Shown here one piece after another: positions 1-9,151 of a stretch of 39,105 nt of DNA. A model generated the notes under the pieces. It made no database searches and was not told the origin of the DNA. It was given only the letters and a program-made list of their open reading frames with translations. How positions within the stretch are numbered: position 1 is the stretch's first letter; every line of letters begins with the position of its first letter. The DNA lies in the NCBI GenBank assembly GCA_902536485.1, contig CACAXP010000009.1, positions 1 to 39,105 of the forward strand, written 5' to 3'. Both the position numbers and the translations under genes were made by a program. The DNA is from an uncultured Alphaproteobacteria bacterium (GTDB lineage Bacteria > Pseudomonadota > Alphaproteobacteria > Methylaequorales > Methylaequoraceae).

Positions 1-745
1 ATGGATGTTCACTATCATCATCTTTTAAACCAACCCCTTCTAGACCTGCGGGTGGTACTGCATTAACATCAGCTAGGATTTTTACATTTTTGGCTTTATT
101 TAATTGATCCATACTTATAACCTGCGTTCCCGCTCTAGCTGCACAAAAAATAATATCAGCATCTGGTAAGTAAGATGAATTAAGTTCATCTGTTGAACCA
201 TCTCCAGGTATTATGTTAACTCCATATCTAGTTTTATATTCTTCAGCCTTTTTTTGAACATTTTTAATTCCATCGTAGCCAACAATTGTACATTTTGCTC
301 CGTTTTGAGCACACATTATTGCAGAAATACCACCAACAATTCCTTTGCCGCCGTATATAATTATATTTTTATTATCAAAATTAGTTTTGAATTTTTCCTT
401 TAAAGTTTTTTCAGTGCAGGCAACCATCGCTGCGGCTGTTGTGAAGGATCCTGCTGGATCAGGAAATACTGAGACTTCAAAAGGTGGGACCATTGATTTT
501 TTAGCGGTATCAAGCATGTCAAGAGCTAATGATGCGTCTTTACCACATATAAAAACTCCCGTTTTTTTTGCATTAGAGACTGATCTTGAAAAAATGGCGT
601 CCTGAATCAAGCTTTTAACATCTGAAAGATTAACATTTGTATATGGGATGACTAAATCATAGCCGGCGTCACAAGCCATGTTTACGTCAAACGGGCTTAC
701 ATTTCCTTGAGGACTAATCATATGTAGTATGTTTTTTTTTGTCAT
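1..745 (-). CDS. mtdB: NAD(P)-dependent methylene-tetrahydromethanopterin dehydrogenase (partial, C-terminus runs off the window)
   Basis: Minus-strand frame read by hand is open from ATG at 745 to position 1: MTKKNILHMISPQGNVSPFDVNMACDAGYD...FPDPAGSFTTAAAMVACTEKTLKEKF...IIIYGGKGIVGG. Not in the ORF track, probably because it is open at the window edge. ATGA overlap with the upstream gene. Confidence 0.9.
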   Translation of the reverse strand, partial: MTKKNILHMISPQGNVSPFDVNMACDAGYDLVIPYTNVNLSDVKSLIQDAIFSRSVSNAKKTGVFICGKDASLALDMLDTAKKSMVPPFEVSVFPDPAGSFTTAAAMVACTEKTLKEKFKTNFDNKNIIIYGGKGIVGGISAIMCAQNGAKCTIVGYDGIKNVQKKAEEYKTRYGVNIIPGDGSTDELNSSYLPDADIIFCAARAGTQVISMDQLNKAKNVKILADVNAVPPAGLEGVGLKDDDSEHP

Positions 746-1713
746 TTATTTACCTTAAAAATTTTATTTCCAAAATTCCTTCCTCTGACCTTTACAAGAT
801 TAATACCTTCAATTTTTTTTAATTCAATAAAATTCTCAATCATATTAAAAATTTCTTCTCTTTGTTCTTTATTTTTACAAAAAATAAATCCAGTTGGTCC
901 CCATGAGGATTGACCAAACCCAATATACTTTTTTTCTCTTACAAACTTAAAAATTTTTGAAATACTATGATTTGAATAGTTATTTTTACTTCCATAAAAA
1001 ATTTCAGACATATTTTCTTGAATTTTTTGAATTCCATTGGCAAAGGCATTAAAATCGTTTTCAAGAAGGCCAGGAATTACTTTCATCAAAAGATTAAAAC
1101 AATTTTCTTTGGCAAACTTAGAACTCACATTTGTAAGTTTTGTAAACGCATTCGATTCTTTTTTTCCATAAAGGCCAGAAACATTTGTACTGGTTATTAA
1201 AATTATTTGCCAATCCTCCGGCCATTTAATATCAACAAGTTTTTGAGGAGGGGAAATGGAACCTTTTAGTTTACCAGTGTCAATTATAAAACCTCCTGAT
1301 TTAAAAGTTTCAACACCTACACCCGATCTTTGGCCTCTTCTTAGAAATTTTGATATATTTTCTATTGAAAGATTTAAATTATTGAAACTTGATATTAAAA
1401 AACCTGTACTTAAGGACACTTGAGTTCCCGATCCGAGTCCCTTGTGAAGTGGGATGAAATCCGAAACAGTGAATCTACATTTTTTAATTTTATAGTTTTT
1501 AGAAAAGAATTCAATTATTTCCTCAATCCGAAGTTGAATGTTTTTATCATCACAAATTACATCAAAATCTTTGTTAATTTGAATTGATTGTTTAAATTTG
1601 AAATTTGTAATAGCTAATCCAATGCTTCCGAAAACTCTTGAGTTAGTATCATTTAGCTCCATGAACCCAAGATGTAATCTTGCAGGACAATCTATCGTAA
1701 AACTTTTTTTCAC
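742..1713 (-). CDS. beta-ribofuranosylaminobenzene 5'-phosphate synthase (GHMP-kinase-like, H4MPT biosynthesis)
   Basis: ORF 323 aa; CPARLHLGFMELN start, PLHKGLGSGTQVSLS GHMP-like motif, RSGVGVETFKSGGFIIDTG, GFGQSSWGPTGF; adjacent to mtdB. Confidence 0.85.
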   Translation of the reverse strand: MKKSFTIDCPARLHLGFMELNDTNSRVFGSIGLAITNFKFKQSIQINKDFDVICDDKNIQLRIEEIIEFFSKNYKIKKCRFTVSDFIPLHKGLGSGTQVSLSTGFLISSFNNLNLSIENISKFLRRGQRSGVGVETFKSGGFIIDTGKLKGSISPPQKLVDIKWPEDWQIILITSTNVSGLYGKKESNAFTKLTNVSSKFAKENCFNLLMKVIPGLLENDFNAFANGIQKIQENMSEIFYGSKNNYSNHSISKIFKFVREKKYIGFGQSSWGPTGFIFCKNKEQREEIFNMIENFIELKKIEGINLVKVRGRNFGNKIFKVNK

Positions 1714-1809
1714 TTTAAACTTTATTTCATAAAATATTTATCATTTTTAATAATCTCTATACTATAATTAAATTTACGAATAATTATAATTTATAATGAG
1801 GATGAACCA

Positions 1810-2184
1810 ATGACAAATGTAATAGAAGTTTTTAATGAAGAACAGATTAATGAAATGTTAAATAAAGATTTTAAAGATTGGACCTTTGATGGGAAGTGGA
1901 TAAGAAAAACTTATAAAACTCACAGTTGGAAGGGCACACTAATGCTCGTAAATGCTATTGGGCATCTATCTGAAATAGCATGGCACCATCCTGACCTTGT
2001 TGTTTCTTATGCCTTTGTTGAGGTAAAATTAATGAATCATGCAAAAAAAGGAATTACTCAATTGGATTTTGATTTAGCAAAAAAAATTGATGAGTTTATT
2101 TTATGGAATCCCAAGGAGGAAGGGCTTAGTCTTGAAGGGACTCCAGATGACCAAAGATTTGCATATGTTAAAACAAAAAAATAA
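1810..2184 (+). CDS. pterin-4a-carbinolamine dehydratase-like protein
   Basis: ORF 124 aa; GHLSEIAWHHPDLVVSYAFVEVKLMNHAKKGITQLDFDLAKKID is the PCD/DCoH signature region; located in an H4MPT cluster. Confidence 0.85.
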   Translation: MTNVIEVFNEEQINEMLNKDFKDWTFDGKWIRKTYKTHSWKGTLMLVNAIGHLSEIAWHHPDLVVSYAFVEVKLMNHAKKGITQLDFDLAKKIDEFILWNPKEEGLSLEGTPDDQRFAYVKTKK

Positions 2185-2218
2185 AAAAGCCGATAACTAT
2201 TCTTTAAAGTCTTCTCCC

Positions 2219-3241
2219 ATGATAAAAGGTAAGGCGGTTAATCTTAAAGAAGCAATATTGGAAATTACAAAAATTTTAAAGACTTCATCTTCAATCCACA
2301 TTGATGGAATGGATTGCGATGTTTCTGCAATTGATACAGCTTTGAGATTTGCTGAAAAAAAAAAATGTTCAATCAATCATAAAAGCTATGAAAAAATAAA
2401 TAATCTTTATGTTGCTTTTCAAAAATTTGGAGGCTCTTTAGTATCGTTGAACGAATTAAAGAATAGATCTGACTTTGTACTACTTGTTGGAGGCGACGAT
2501 ATCTCAGTATTTAGTGAATTCTTTGAAAAATTAAAATGGAATGAAGATAAAGTAAAAAAATCAATATTTTTTTTGGGGAGTGGGAAAGGTAAAGATAAAA
2601 CAAAATGTAATATTGTTGAGTCAAAAAATGAGAATATTTTCCATGACATTAATTCAATTTATGTAAAATTGAATGAAAAAAAAATTATTAAAAAAGATAG
2701 ACTTCATAAAATTATTAGTGCAATCCTTAATTCTAACTATCCGACAGTTGTTATAAATATAAATGAACACAATTTAGCGTTAATGCTTTGTATTTATGAT
2801 TTTGTATATTCAGTAAATAAAAGTAAAAGGCTAAAGATATTTAATTTTTTTGGTTCTGATAATGCCGCTGGATTTATTAATACTTGCGTAACAAAAACTG
2901 GTTTTCCTAATGCTGTTATTTTTACTGAAAAAGGTCCTGAATATGAACCGTACCAAATAAAAAGTTCAATATTAAAAGAAAATATTGAGTTACAAATTTA
3001 TATCTCTAATTTTGATAATAACCCTAAGATTAATTACTTTAATAAGAACATATTTATTGGAAATCCAAATTTAAAAAAAAAAAATTCTTTTGATGTTTAT
3101 ATTCCTTCTCAAACACCAGGAGTTGATAAAAATGGCATTATGGTTCATTCCGATGGCATAAGTATTGAAAAATTAAATAAGCTAATTGATTCTCCCTATA
3201 AATCTATTGAAGAAATATTAACTAAAGTTTTGGTGAGTTAA
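2219..3241 (+). CDS. fhcB: formyltransferase/hydrolase complex subunit B (formylmethanofuran dehydrogenase subunit B-like)
   Basis: Listed ORF starts at 2087 and overlaps the previous gene by 98 nt; in-frame ATGs at 2165 and 2219 are more plausible. SIHIDGMDCDVSAIDTALRFAEK...FVLLVGGDDISVFSEFFEKLKW and adjacency to fhcD/fhcC. Confidence 0.75.
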   Translation: MIKGKAVNLKEAILEITKILKTSSSIHIDGMDCDVSAIDTALRFAEKKKCSINHKSYEKINNLYVAFQKFGGSLVSLNELKNRSDFVLLVGGDDISVFSEFFEKLKWNEDKVKKSIFFLGSGKGKDKTKCNIVESKNENIFHDINSIYVKLNEKKIIKKDRLHKIISAILNSNYPTVVININEHNLALMLCIYDFVYSVNKSKRLKIFNFFGSDNAAGFINTCVTKTGFPNAVIFTEKGPEYEPYQIKSSILKENIELQIYISNFDNNPKINYFNKNIFIGNPNLKKKNSFDVYIPSQTPGVDKNGIMVHSDGISIEKLNKLIDSPYKSIEEILTKVLVS

Positions 3242-3242
3242 A

Positions 3243-4136
3243 TTGACAAAGAATTCTATTACTTTACAAAATACATTTGCTGAAGCCTTTCCTATGAAAG
3301 CCTCAAGACTAGTCGTGACAGCGTATTCAAAAAAATGGGCACTTGAAGCTGCAAATTCTTTTACAGGTTTTGCAACGTCCGTAATTGCTTGTGGTTGCGA
3401 GGCTGGAATAGAGTCAGTCTTGAGCCCTAGGGAGACACCTGATGGAAGACCAGGCGTTTCATTATTAGTTTTTTCTATGTCGGAAAAAGAATTGGCTAAA
3501 CAAATATTAAACAGAGCTGGTCAGTGCATAATGACTTCTCCTACTTCAGCATTGTATGCTGGGAATATTAGTGAAAAAAAAATTAATCTTGGAAAATCCC
3601 TTAGATATTTTGGTGATGGTTTTCAGATTGCAAAAGTATTAGGGAATAAGAGGTTGTGGCGAATACCAGTCATGGATGGTGAATTTATTTGCGAAGAGTT
3701 TGCGTATCAAACTAAAGCGATAGGCGGAGGTAATTTTTTAATTTTAGGAAAGAAAATTGATGCACTACTTAAGGCATCAGAGAAGGCAGTTAGTGAGATA
3801 AATAAAATTAAAAACGTTATTTTACCATTCCCTGGAGGAATAGTTAGATCCGGCTCAAAAGTTGGTTCAAAATATAAAAATTTAATCGCATCAACAAATT
3901 TCGAATATTGCCCAACGTTAAGGGGCATTGTAAATTCAAAGTTAGACCATACATCAAATTTTGTTCTTGAAATTGTTATCGATGGTCTCACGGAGTCCGA
4001 TATTATTTCAGCTATGAGGGCTGGAATACGTTCAGTAATTAATTCAGATACTAAAAATATTAATAGTATTTCTGCAGGAAATTACGGAGGAAAGTTGGGT
4101 CCGTACTTGTTTTGGTTGAAAAAAATAATGTCATGA
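3243..4136 (+). CDS. fhcD: formylmethanofuran--tetrahydromethanopterin formyltransferase (Ftr/FhcD)
   Basis: ORF 297 aa with TTG start; NTFAEAFPMKASRLVVTAYSKKWALEAANSFTGFATSVIACGCEAGIE...ETPDGRPGVSLLVFSMS is characteristic of Ftr. Confidence 0.93.
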   Translation: MTKNSITLQNTFAEAFPMKASRLVVTAYSKKWALEAANSFTGFATSVIACGCEAGIESVLSPRETPDGRPGVSLLVFSMSEKELAKQILNRAGQCIMTSPTSALYAGNISEKKINLGKSLRYFGDGFQIAKVLGNKRLWRIPVMDGEFICEEFAYQTKAIGGGNFLILGKKIDALLKASEKAVSEINKIKNVILPFPGGIVRSGSKVGSKYKNLIASTNFEYCPTLRGIVNSKLDHTSNFVLEIVIDGLTESDIISAMRAGIRSVINSDTKNINSISAGNYGGKLGPYLFWLKKIMS

Positions 4137-4954
4137 ATAAGGTAATTTTAAAATTAAAAAAAACTGTCAATCACTCAGATCTTAGAAATTTGAGCGTTAT
4201 AAATACTATTGAAATTAATCAAAAAAATATAAGTCAAATAAAAATTTTTGCTAATAGAAAAGAATCAACTGTGGGGAATTTCTTTTCAATAAAAATTTGT
4301 AAAATTAAATCAAAAACTAATGAGATTGAAATTCATGGGTGTAATAAATTTTTCAATTACCTCGGCTATAGATGGAAAAAGGATAAGCTTTTTATTAATT
4401 CTGATCTTGGTTTTAACATTGGTTACAAAATGATTAGCGGAGAAATTAAAATTAATGGTTCAGTAGGTAATTTTTTAGGAGCTGAAATGAGTGGAGGAGA
4501 AATTTATGTTAAAGGTAATGCTGGTAACTTTGTTGGCTCATCTTATTTAGGTGTTAAACAAGGAATGAAGGGGGGTGAAATTATTATTGACGGAGACGCT
4601 GAAGATTACTTAGGTTGTTTTATGAGAAGGGGACTTATAATTGTTAAAGGCAAAGTTGGTAAATTTTGTTGCTTTAAGATGATTGCTGGTAACGTAATTT
4701 TATTTAAATCCTATAAATCATTTCTTGGACTTTCAATGAAAAGAGGAACTATATTTTTGATGAATAAAGATATTAAAAATATTGGAGCTAGGAGCAGCAA
4801 ATCTTTTGATTTTATTGAACCAATCTTTTTTAAATATTTGAAAAATTATTTGAAAAGTAAATTTTCTATTAGCTTAGGTAATAGCAAATATAAAAGATTT
4901 TATGTTGATAGAAGTATTAATGGTATTGGTGAAATATTAGTTAGACAAACTTAA
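4133..4954 (+). CDS. fhcC: formyltransferase/hydrolase complex subunit C (FmdC-like, GXXGXXXGXXM repeat protein)
   Basis: Likely start ATG at 4133 (ATGA overlap with the fhcD stop) rather than 4112; glycine-rich repeats GNFLGAEMSGGEIYVKGNAGNFVGSSYLGVKQGMKGGEIIIDGDAEDYLGCFMRRG. Confidence 0.88.
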   Translation: MNKVILKLKKTVNHSDLRNLSVINTIEINQKNISQIKIFANRKESTVGNFFSIKICKIKSKTNEIEIHGCNKFFNYLGYRWKKDKLFINSDLGFNIGYKMISGEIKINGSVGNFLGAEMSGGEIYVKGNAGNFVGSSYLGVKQGMKGGEIIIDGDAEDYLGCFMRRGLIIVKGKVGKFCCFKMIAGNVILFKSYKSFLGLSMKRGTIFLMNKDIKNIGARSSKSFDFIEPIFFKYLKNYLKSKFSISLGNSKYKRFYVDRSINGIGEILVRQT

Positions 4955-5904
4955 TCATTTAATACTGAGTTTTGCTTTTTTAGCGCGTCTATCAAAGGAG
5001 AAATTTTTCCATCGCGAATGAAACTTGAAAATTCAGATTTTTTTGTTGCGATTTCACTGATGGAACCAGCAAGTAAAACATCAAAAATTCTCCATTGTTT
5101 TTTATCGAATATCAACAAATAATTCATTGAGACATCTTCTTTATCAACTACTAAAATTGTCTTAATAAGCATTAATTTTTCACTAATTTTCTTTGATTCT
5201 TTATACTTAAAAGTTGGGTTTGTAATTTTTTTAAATCTTTTAAAATAATTTTTGGCTATGTATTCTTGAAAAATAATAACAATTTCTTGTCGATCCTTTT
5301 TATTAGTTTTTTTCCAAGTATCCCCAATAATTTTTGTAATCATTTTTTCAGTATTATAAGTATTTTTGACCAGGTTTATTAAATCAGTTGGACTGTCAGA
5401 AATTTTTTCACTAACTTTTTTTAAACCAGCGTGGAGATTATTTACTACTTCCTCAGGAGTATAAAACCTATTTATTTCATTTTTATTTTCATGTTTCTTT
5501 TTTGGTTCTAATGCCTTTTTTTTTTGTTGTGTTTCGCGCTGATTTTTGACAGCAGGTTTTTTTTCTTTTTTTTCTGGAGACTTTTTAGATTTTGATAAAT
5601 TATCTTTTGTAGCTTTTTTATTTTTTAATTTTTCAATTTCAACATCAGTATTTTCAGATAAATCATCAGATTTCAATTTTTTTTTTTCATCTAAATTTAC
5701 GGATATCTTAACTTTTTCGTCTTTGTCTAAATCTGAAGATTCTTTGATTCCAAAAAAAAAAAAAATAAAAAATATTAACATGCTTCCTAAAACAACATAA
5801 ATTTTTTTTATTTTTTTTAGGTATGAAAAAAGAATTTCTGATAATGCTTGAATTTTCCATTTATTCTTTAAATATGAAATAAGATTAGATATTAATTTCA
5901 ACAT
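4951..5904 (-). CDS. MlaC/Ttg2D (HpnM-like) domain protein with N-terminal TM anchor and long charged linker
   Basis: ORF 317 aa; C-terminal ~165 aa resemble MlaC/HpnM (DLINLVKNTYNTEKMITKIIGDTWKKTNKKDRQEIVIIFQEYIAKNYFKRF...WRIFDVLLAGSISEI..KSEFSSFIRDG); N-terminus has a TM segment IYVVLGSMLIFFIFFFFGI followed by a Lys/Glu-rich linker. Confidence 0.75.
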   Translation of the reverse strand: MLKLISNLISYLKNKWKIQALSEILFSYLKKIKKIYVVLGSMLIFFIFFFFGIKESSDLDKDEKVKISVNLDEKKKLKSDDLSENTDVEIEKLKNKKATKDNLSKSKKSPEKKEKKPAVKNQRETQQKKKALEPKKKHENKNEINRFYTPEEVVNNLHAGLKKVSEKISDSPTDLINLVKNTYNTEKMITKIIGDTWKKTNKKDRQEIVIIFQEYIAKNYFKRFKKITNPTFKYKESKKISEKLMLIKTILVVDKEDVSMNYLLIFDKKQWRIFDVLLAGSISEIATKKSEFSSFIRDGKISPLIDALKKQNSVLND

Positions 5905-5946
5905 GATTTAGGTTATAATTCATAACATTATTCTGATAATTTATAA

Positions 5947-6945
5947 ATGGTAAAAAAGATTCTTATAACTGGAGCCAATGGTTTCTTAGGTTCTGCAATC
6001 ACAAAGCTTGGTGTCAAAAAAGGTTACAAAGTAAGCATCTTAGTTAGAAAAAATTCTAACCTAACAAATCTGAAACCACTCCTGTCAAAACTAAAAGTTC
6101 ATTATGGAAATTTAGAAAATATTGAATCTTTGAATCAACCAATTAAAGATAATGATGTTATTTTTCATGTAGCTGCAGACTACAGATTGTGGTCTAGGAA
6201 ACCAGCAGAAATTTATGCTGCAAATGTGTTAGGTACAGAAAATACAGCCCTAAAGATCTTAGCACATAATAAAATTTTAATTTACACATCAAGTGTTGCA
6301 ACTTTAAAATTAAAAAAAGATTTTATTTCTGATGAAAACTCTGTGGCAAAGTTTGATGACATGGTCGGTGACTATAAAAAGTCTAAGTTTTTAGCTGAAA
6401 AGATTATTTCATCGTTTATTAAGAAAAAAAAATTAAAAGCGATCATTGTTAACCCCTCTACTCCAATAGGTCAAGGAGACATTAAACCAACCCCAACAGG
6501 TAAAATTATTCTTGATGTCTTAAAAAAAGAAATGCCAGCATACGTTGATACTGGATTGAATTTCGTTCATGTTGATGATGTAGCTGAAGGTCACTTTTTA
6601 GCTCTTAAATATGGAAAAATTGGTGAAAAATATATTTTAGGAGGAGAAAATTTAAATTTTAAAGATTTTATAGATCTTGTTTCTGAAATAGGAAAAGTTC
6701 CTAAGGTAAAATTTAAAATCAATCAAAAGTATTTGTACTTTTTTGCTTTAATTAATGAAATTTTGGCCAGACACATGTTTCACTATAACCCGTCATTAAC
6801 TCTTGATGGATTAAGAATGTCTGAAAAAAAAATGTTTTTCTCTTCTGAAAAAGCAAAAAAGTTACTTCGTTATAGACCACGCAATGTAAAAAATGCTATA
6901 AAAGACTCTGTTAACTGGACTAAAAAATATTTCAGACTAAACTAA
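5947..6945 (+). CDS. hpnA: hopanoid-associated NAD-dependent sugar epimerase/dehydratase
   Basis: ORF 332 aa; ILITGANGFLGSAI Rossmann motif, VNPSTPIGQGDIKPTPTGKIILD, FVHVDDVAEGH; hopanoid gene context. Confidence 0.9.
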   Translation: MVKKILITGANGFLGSAITKLGVKKGYKVSILVRKNSNLTNLKPLLSKLKVHYGNLENIESLNQPIKDNDVIFHVAADYRLWSRKPAEIYAANVLGTENTALKILAHNKILIYTSSVATLKLKKDFISDENSVAKFDDMVGDYKKSKFLAEKIISSFIKKKKLKAIIVNPSTPIGQGDIKPTPTGKIILDVLKKEMPAYVDTGLNFVHVDDVAEGHFLALKYGKIGEKYILGGENLNFKDFIDLVSEIGKVPKVKFKINQKYLYFFALINEILARHMFHYNPSLTLDGLRMSEKKMFFSSEKAKKLLRYRPRNVKNAIKDSVNWTKKYFRLN

Positions 6946-6952
6946 TAAAATT

Positions 6953-7915
6953 ATGGAATTAAAAAAAAAAAAATCATTAAAAATTATTTTGGCTCAGCCC
7001 CGTGGATTTTGTGCAGGAGTTGAAAGGGCAATTGAAATTGTAGAAAGGGCTTTAAAAATATATGGTCCTCCTGTTTATGTCCGTCACGAGATTGTTCATA
7101 ACAAAAGAGTAGTAAATAATTTGAGTTCAAAAGGTGCAATATTTGTTAAAGAGTTAGATCAAATTCCAGAGGGTGCTGTAACAGTTTTTAGTGCCCACGG
7201 TGTTTCTCAAAAAGTTGAAGATACCGCTGGTGTAAGAAACCTCCCTGTACTAGATGCAACATGCCCTTTAGTTGCTAAAGTTCATAAAGAAGGACAACGA
7301 TATTCTAAAGATGGTTTTGAGGTCATATTAATTGGTCATGAAGGTCACCCTGAAGTTGAGGGTACGATGGGAAGAATATCAGGTCCAGTGTATTTAGTTT
7401 CGAATACAGATGATGTTAAAAGACTTAAAGTGAAAAACCCTGACAAATTGTCATATGTAAGTCAAACAACATTGTCTGTGGATGATACAAGAGACGTCAT
7501 AAATGCACTTCAGGAAAGATTTCCAAAGATTGTGGGTCCTGATGTAAAAGATATTTGTTATGCAACACAAAACCGTCAGTCAGCAGTTAGAGATTTGGTT
7601 AAAAGCGTTGATTTAGTACTAGTTGTTGGTGCTAGAAATAGTTCTAACTCCAATAGACTCAAGGATATAGGTTCAGAATCTGGGGTAAACACATATTTAA
7701 TAGAGACTGCTGATGACATGTCTTTAAGTTGGTTTGAAAATGTTGAATCTGTTGGGATTACCTCTGGTGCGTCAACACCCGACGAGTTAGTTAAAGAAGT
7801 AATAGACAGAATTTCAACATTCACTTCAATTGAAATTGAAAAACAGTCAGGTAAAGAGGAAAATGTTGTCTTTAAATTACCTAAAGAACTATTAAATTAT
7901 GAAATGGCAAATTAA
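6953..7915 (+). CDS. ispH: 4-hydroxy-3-methylbut-2-enyl diphosphate reductase
   Basis: ORF 320 aa; AQPRGFCAGVERAIEIVERAL, VRHEIVHNKRVV, FSAHGVSQKV, DATCPLVAKVH, ICYATQNRQ, GITSGASTPD. Confidence 0.97.
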   Translation: MELKKKKSLKIILAQPRGFCAGVERAIEIVERALKIYGPPVYVRHEIVHNKRVVNNLSSKGAIFVKELDQIPEGAVTVFSAHGVSQKVEDTAGVRNLPVLDATCPLVAKVHKEGQRYSKDGFEVILIGHEGHPEVEGTMGRISGPVYLVSNTDDVKRLKVKNPDKLSYVSQTTLSVDDTRDVINALQERFPKIVGPDVKDICYATQNRQSAVRDLVKSVDLVLVVGARNSSNSNRLKDIGSESGVNTYLIETADDMSLSWFENVESVGITSGASTPDELVKEVIDRISTFTSIEIEKQSGKEENVVFKLPKELLNYEMAN

Positions 7916-7942
7916 TTTAGATTTTAATCAAGGTTTTTAGCG

Positions 7943-9142
7943 ATGGGCATTCCAGTTATTCAACAGTTAAGAGTAGGAGCTTACATACTTAAACAAAAAA
8001 TTCTTGGAAGAAAAAAATACCCACTTGTATTGATGCTAGAACCACTTTTCAGATGCAATCTTGCATGTGCTGGCTGTGGTAAAATTGATTACCCTAAAGA
8101 AATTTTAAATCAACGACTTTCTATCCAGGAATGTATTGACTCTGTTGAGGAATGTGGAGCACCCATAGTTTCTATACCTGGAGGTGAGCCATTAATCCAC
8201 AAAGAGATGCCAGATATTGTTAGAGAACTTATTAAAAGAAAAAAATTTGTATATCTTTGTACTAATGCAGTTTTAATGGAAAAAAAACTTTCTGATTATA
8301 AACCCAGTCCATATTTCACATGGTCAGTCCATCTAGACGGTTTGAAAGACGAACACGACAAAGCAGTTTGTCAAGATGGAGTATTTGACAGATGCGTATC
8401 TGCTATAAAAAAAGCAAAATCATTAGGTTTTAGGTGTAATGTGAATTGCACAATCTTTGACACAGCTGAAGAAAGTGGGTTAAAAAAATTTCTAAACTAT
8501 GTCACAGACAATCTAAAAGTTGATGGTATAACTATCTCACCTGGTTTTGCTTACGAAAGGGCACCTGATCAGGAACATTTTATTAAAAGATCCAACACTA
8601 AAAATTTTTTTAGAAAAGTTTTTAAATCACAAGATTTTAAAAAATGGGATTTTAGTCATTCTAGTTTATACCTTGATTTTCTTGCTGGCAACCAATCATA
8701 CAAGTGCACTCCATGGGGAAACCCAACTAGAAATATTTTTGGTTGGCAAAAACCTTGTTATCTTCTTGGAGAAGGTTATGTTGAGACCTTTAAAGAACTC
8801 ATGAATGATACTGAATGGCATAAATATGGTACTGGAAACTATGAAAAGTGTTCAGACTGTATGGCGCATTGCGGTTATGAGGCATCAGCTGTAACAGATG
8901 TTTTTGCTAATCCCATAAAAGCTGTATCTGTTGCTTTAAAAGGTCCCAAGACAGAGGGTGCAATGGCCGAAGAAATAGATATAAGTAAATCGAGAGATCC
9001 AGACTTTTTTCATGATAACCATGTCAGCGAAATGATGAAGAAACTGCATGCTCAAAAAAAGAACGAAACGGATAATTCTCCAATCCCATCTGCTGGTGCA
9101 GCAATAAACCCAAAAGGTGAGCTAGCTAAAAAATTAAAGTAG
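7943..9142 (+). CDS. hpnH: adenosyl-hopene transferase, radical SAM
   Basis: ORF 399 aa; LEPLFRCNLACAGCGKIDYP radical SAM CxxxCxxC, GGEPLIHKEMP, C-terminal CSDCMAHCGYEASAV typical of HpnH. Confidence 0.95.
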   Translation: MGIPVIQQLRVGAYILKQKILGRKKYPLVLMLEPLFRCNLACAGCGKIDYPKEILNQRLSIQECIDSVEECGAPIVSIPGGEPLIHKEMPDIVRELIKRKKFVYLCTNAVLMEKKLSDYKPSPYFTWSVHLDGLKDEHDKAVCQDGVFDRCVSAIKKAKSLGFRCNVNCTIFDTAEESGLKKFLNYVTDNLKVDGITISPGFAYERAPDQEHFIKRSNTKNFFRKVFKSQDFKKWDFSHSSLYLDFLAGNQSYKCTPWGNPTRNIFGWQKPCYLLGEGYVETFKELMNDTEWHKYGTGNYEKCSDCMAHCGYEASAVTDVFANPIKAVSVALKGPKTEGAMAEEIDISKSRDPDFFHDNHVSEMMKKLHAQKKNETDNSPIPSAGAAINPKGELAKKLK

Positions 9143-9151
9143 CTGTCAGTT

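Noticed and set aside
345-605. 86-aa plus-strand ORF at left edge
   Set aside because: Antisense to an open mtdB frame with clear protein motifs; no recognisable product.
5905-5946. GTTAT-aattc-ATAAC repeat in the 42-nt divergent gap between the mlaC-like gene and hpnA
   Set aside because: Only 5-bp arms and contains a TATAAT-like -10; symmetric promoter overlap is a simpler explanation than an operator.
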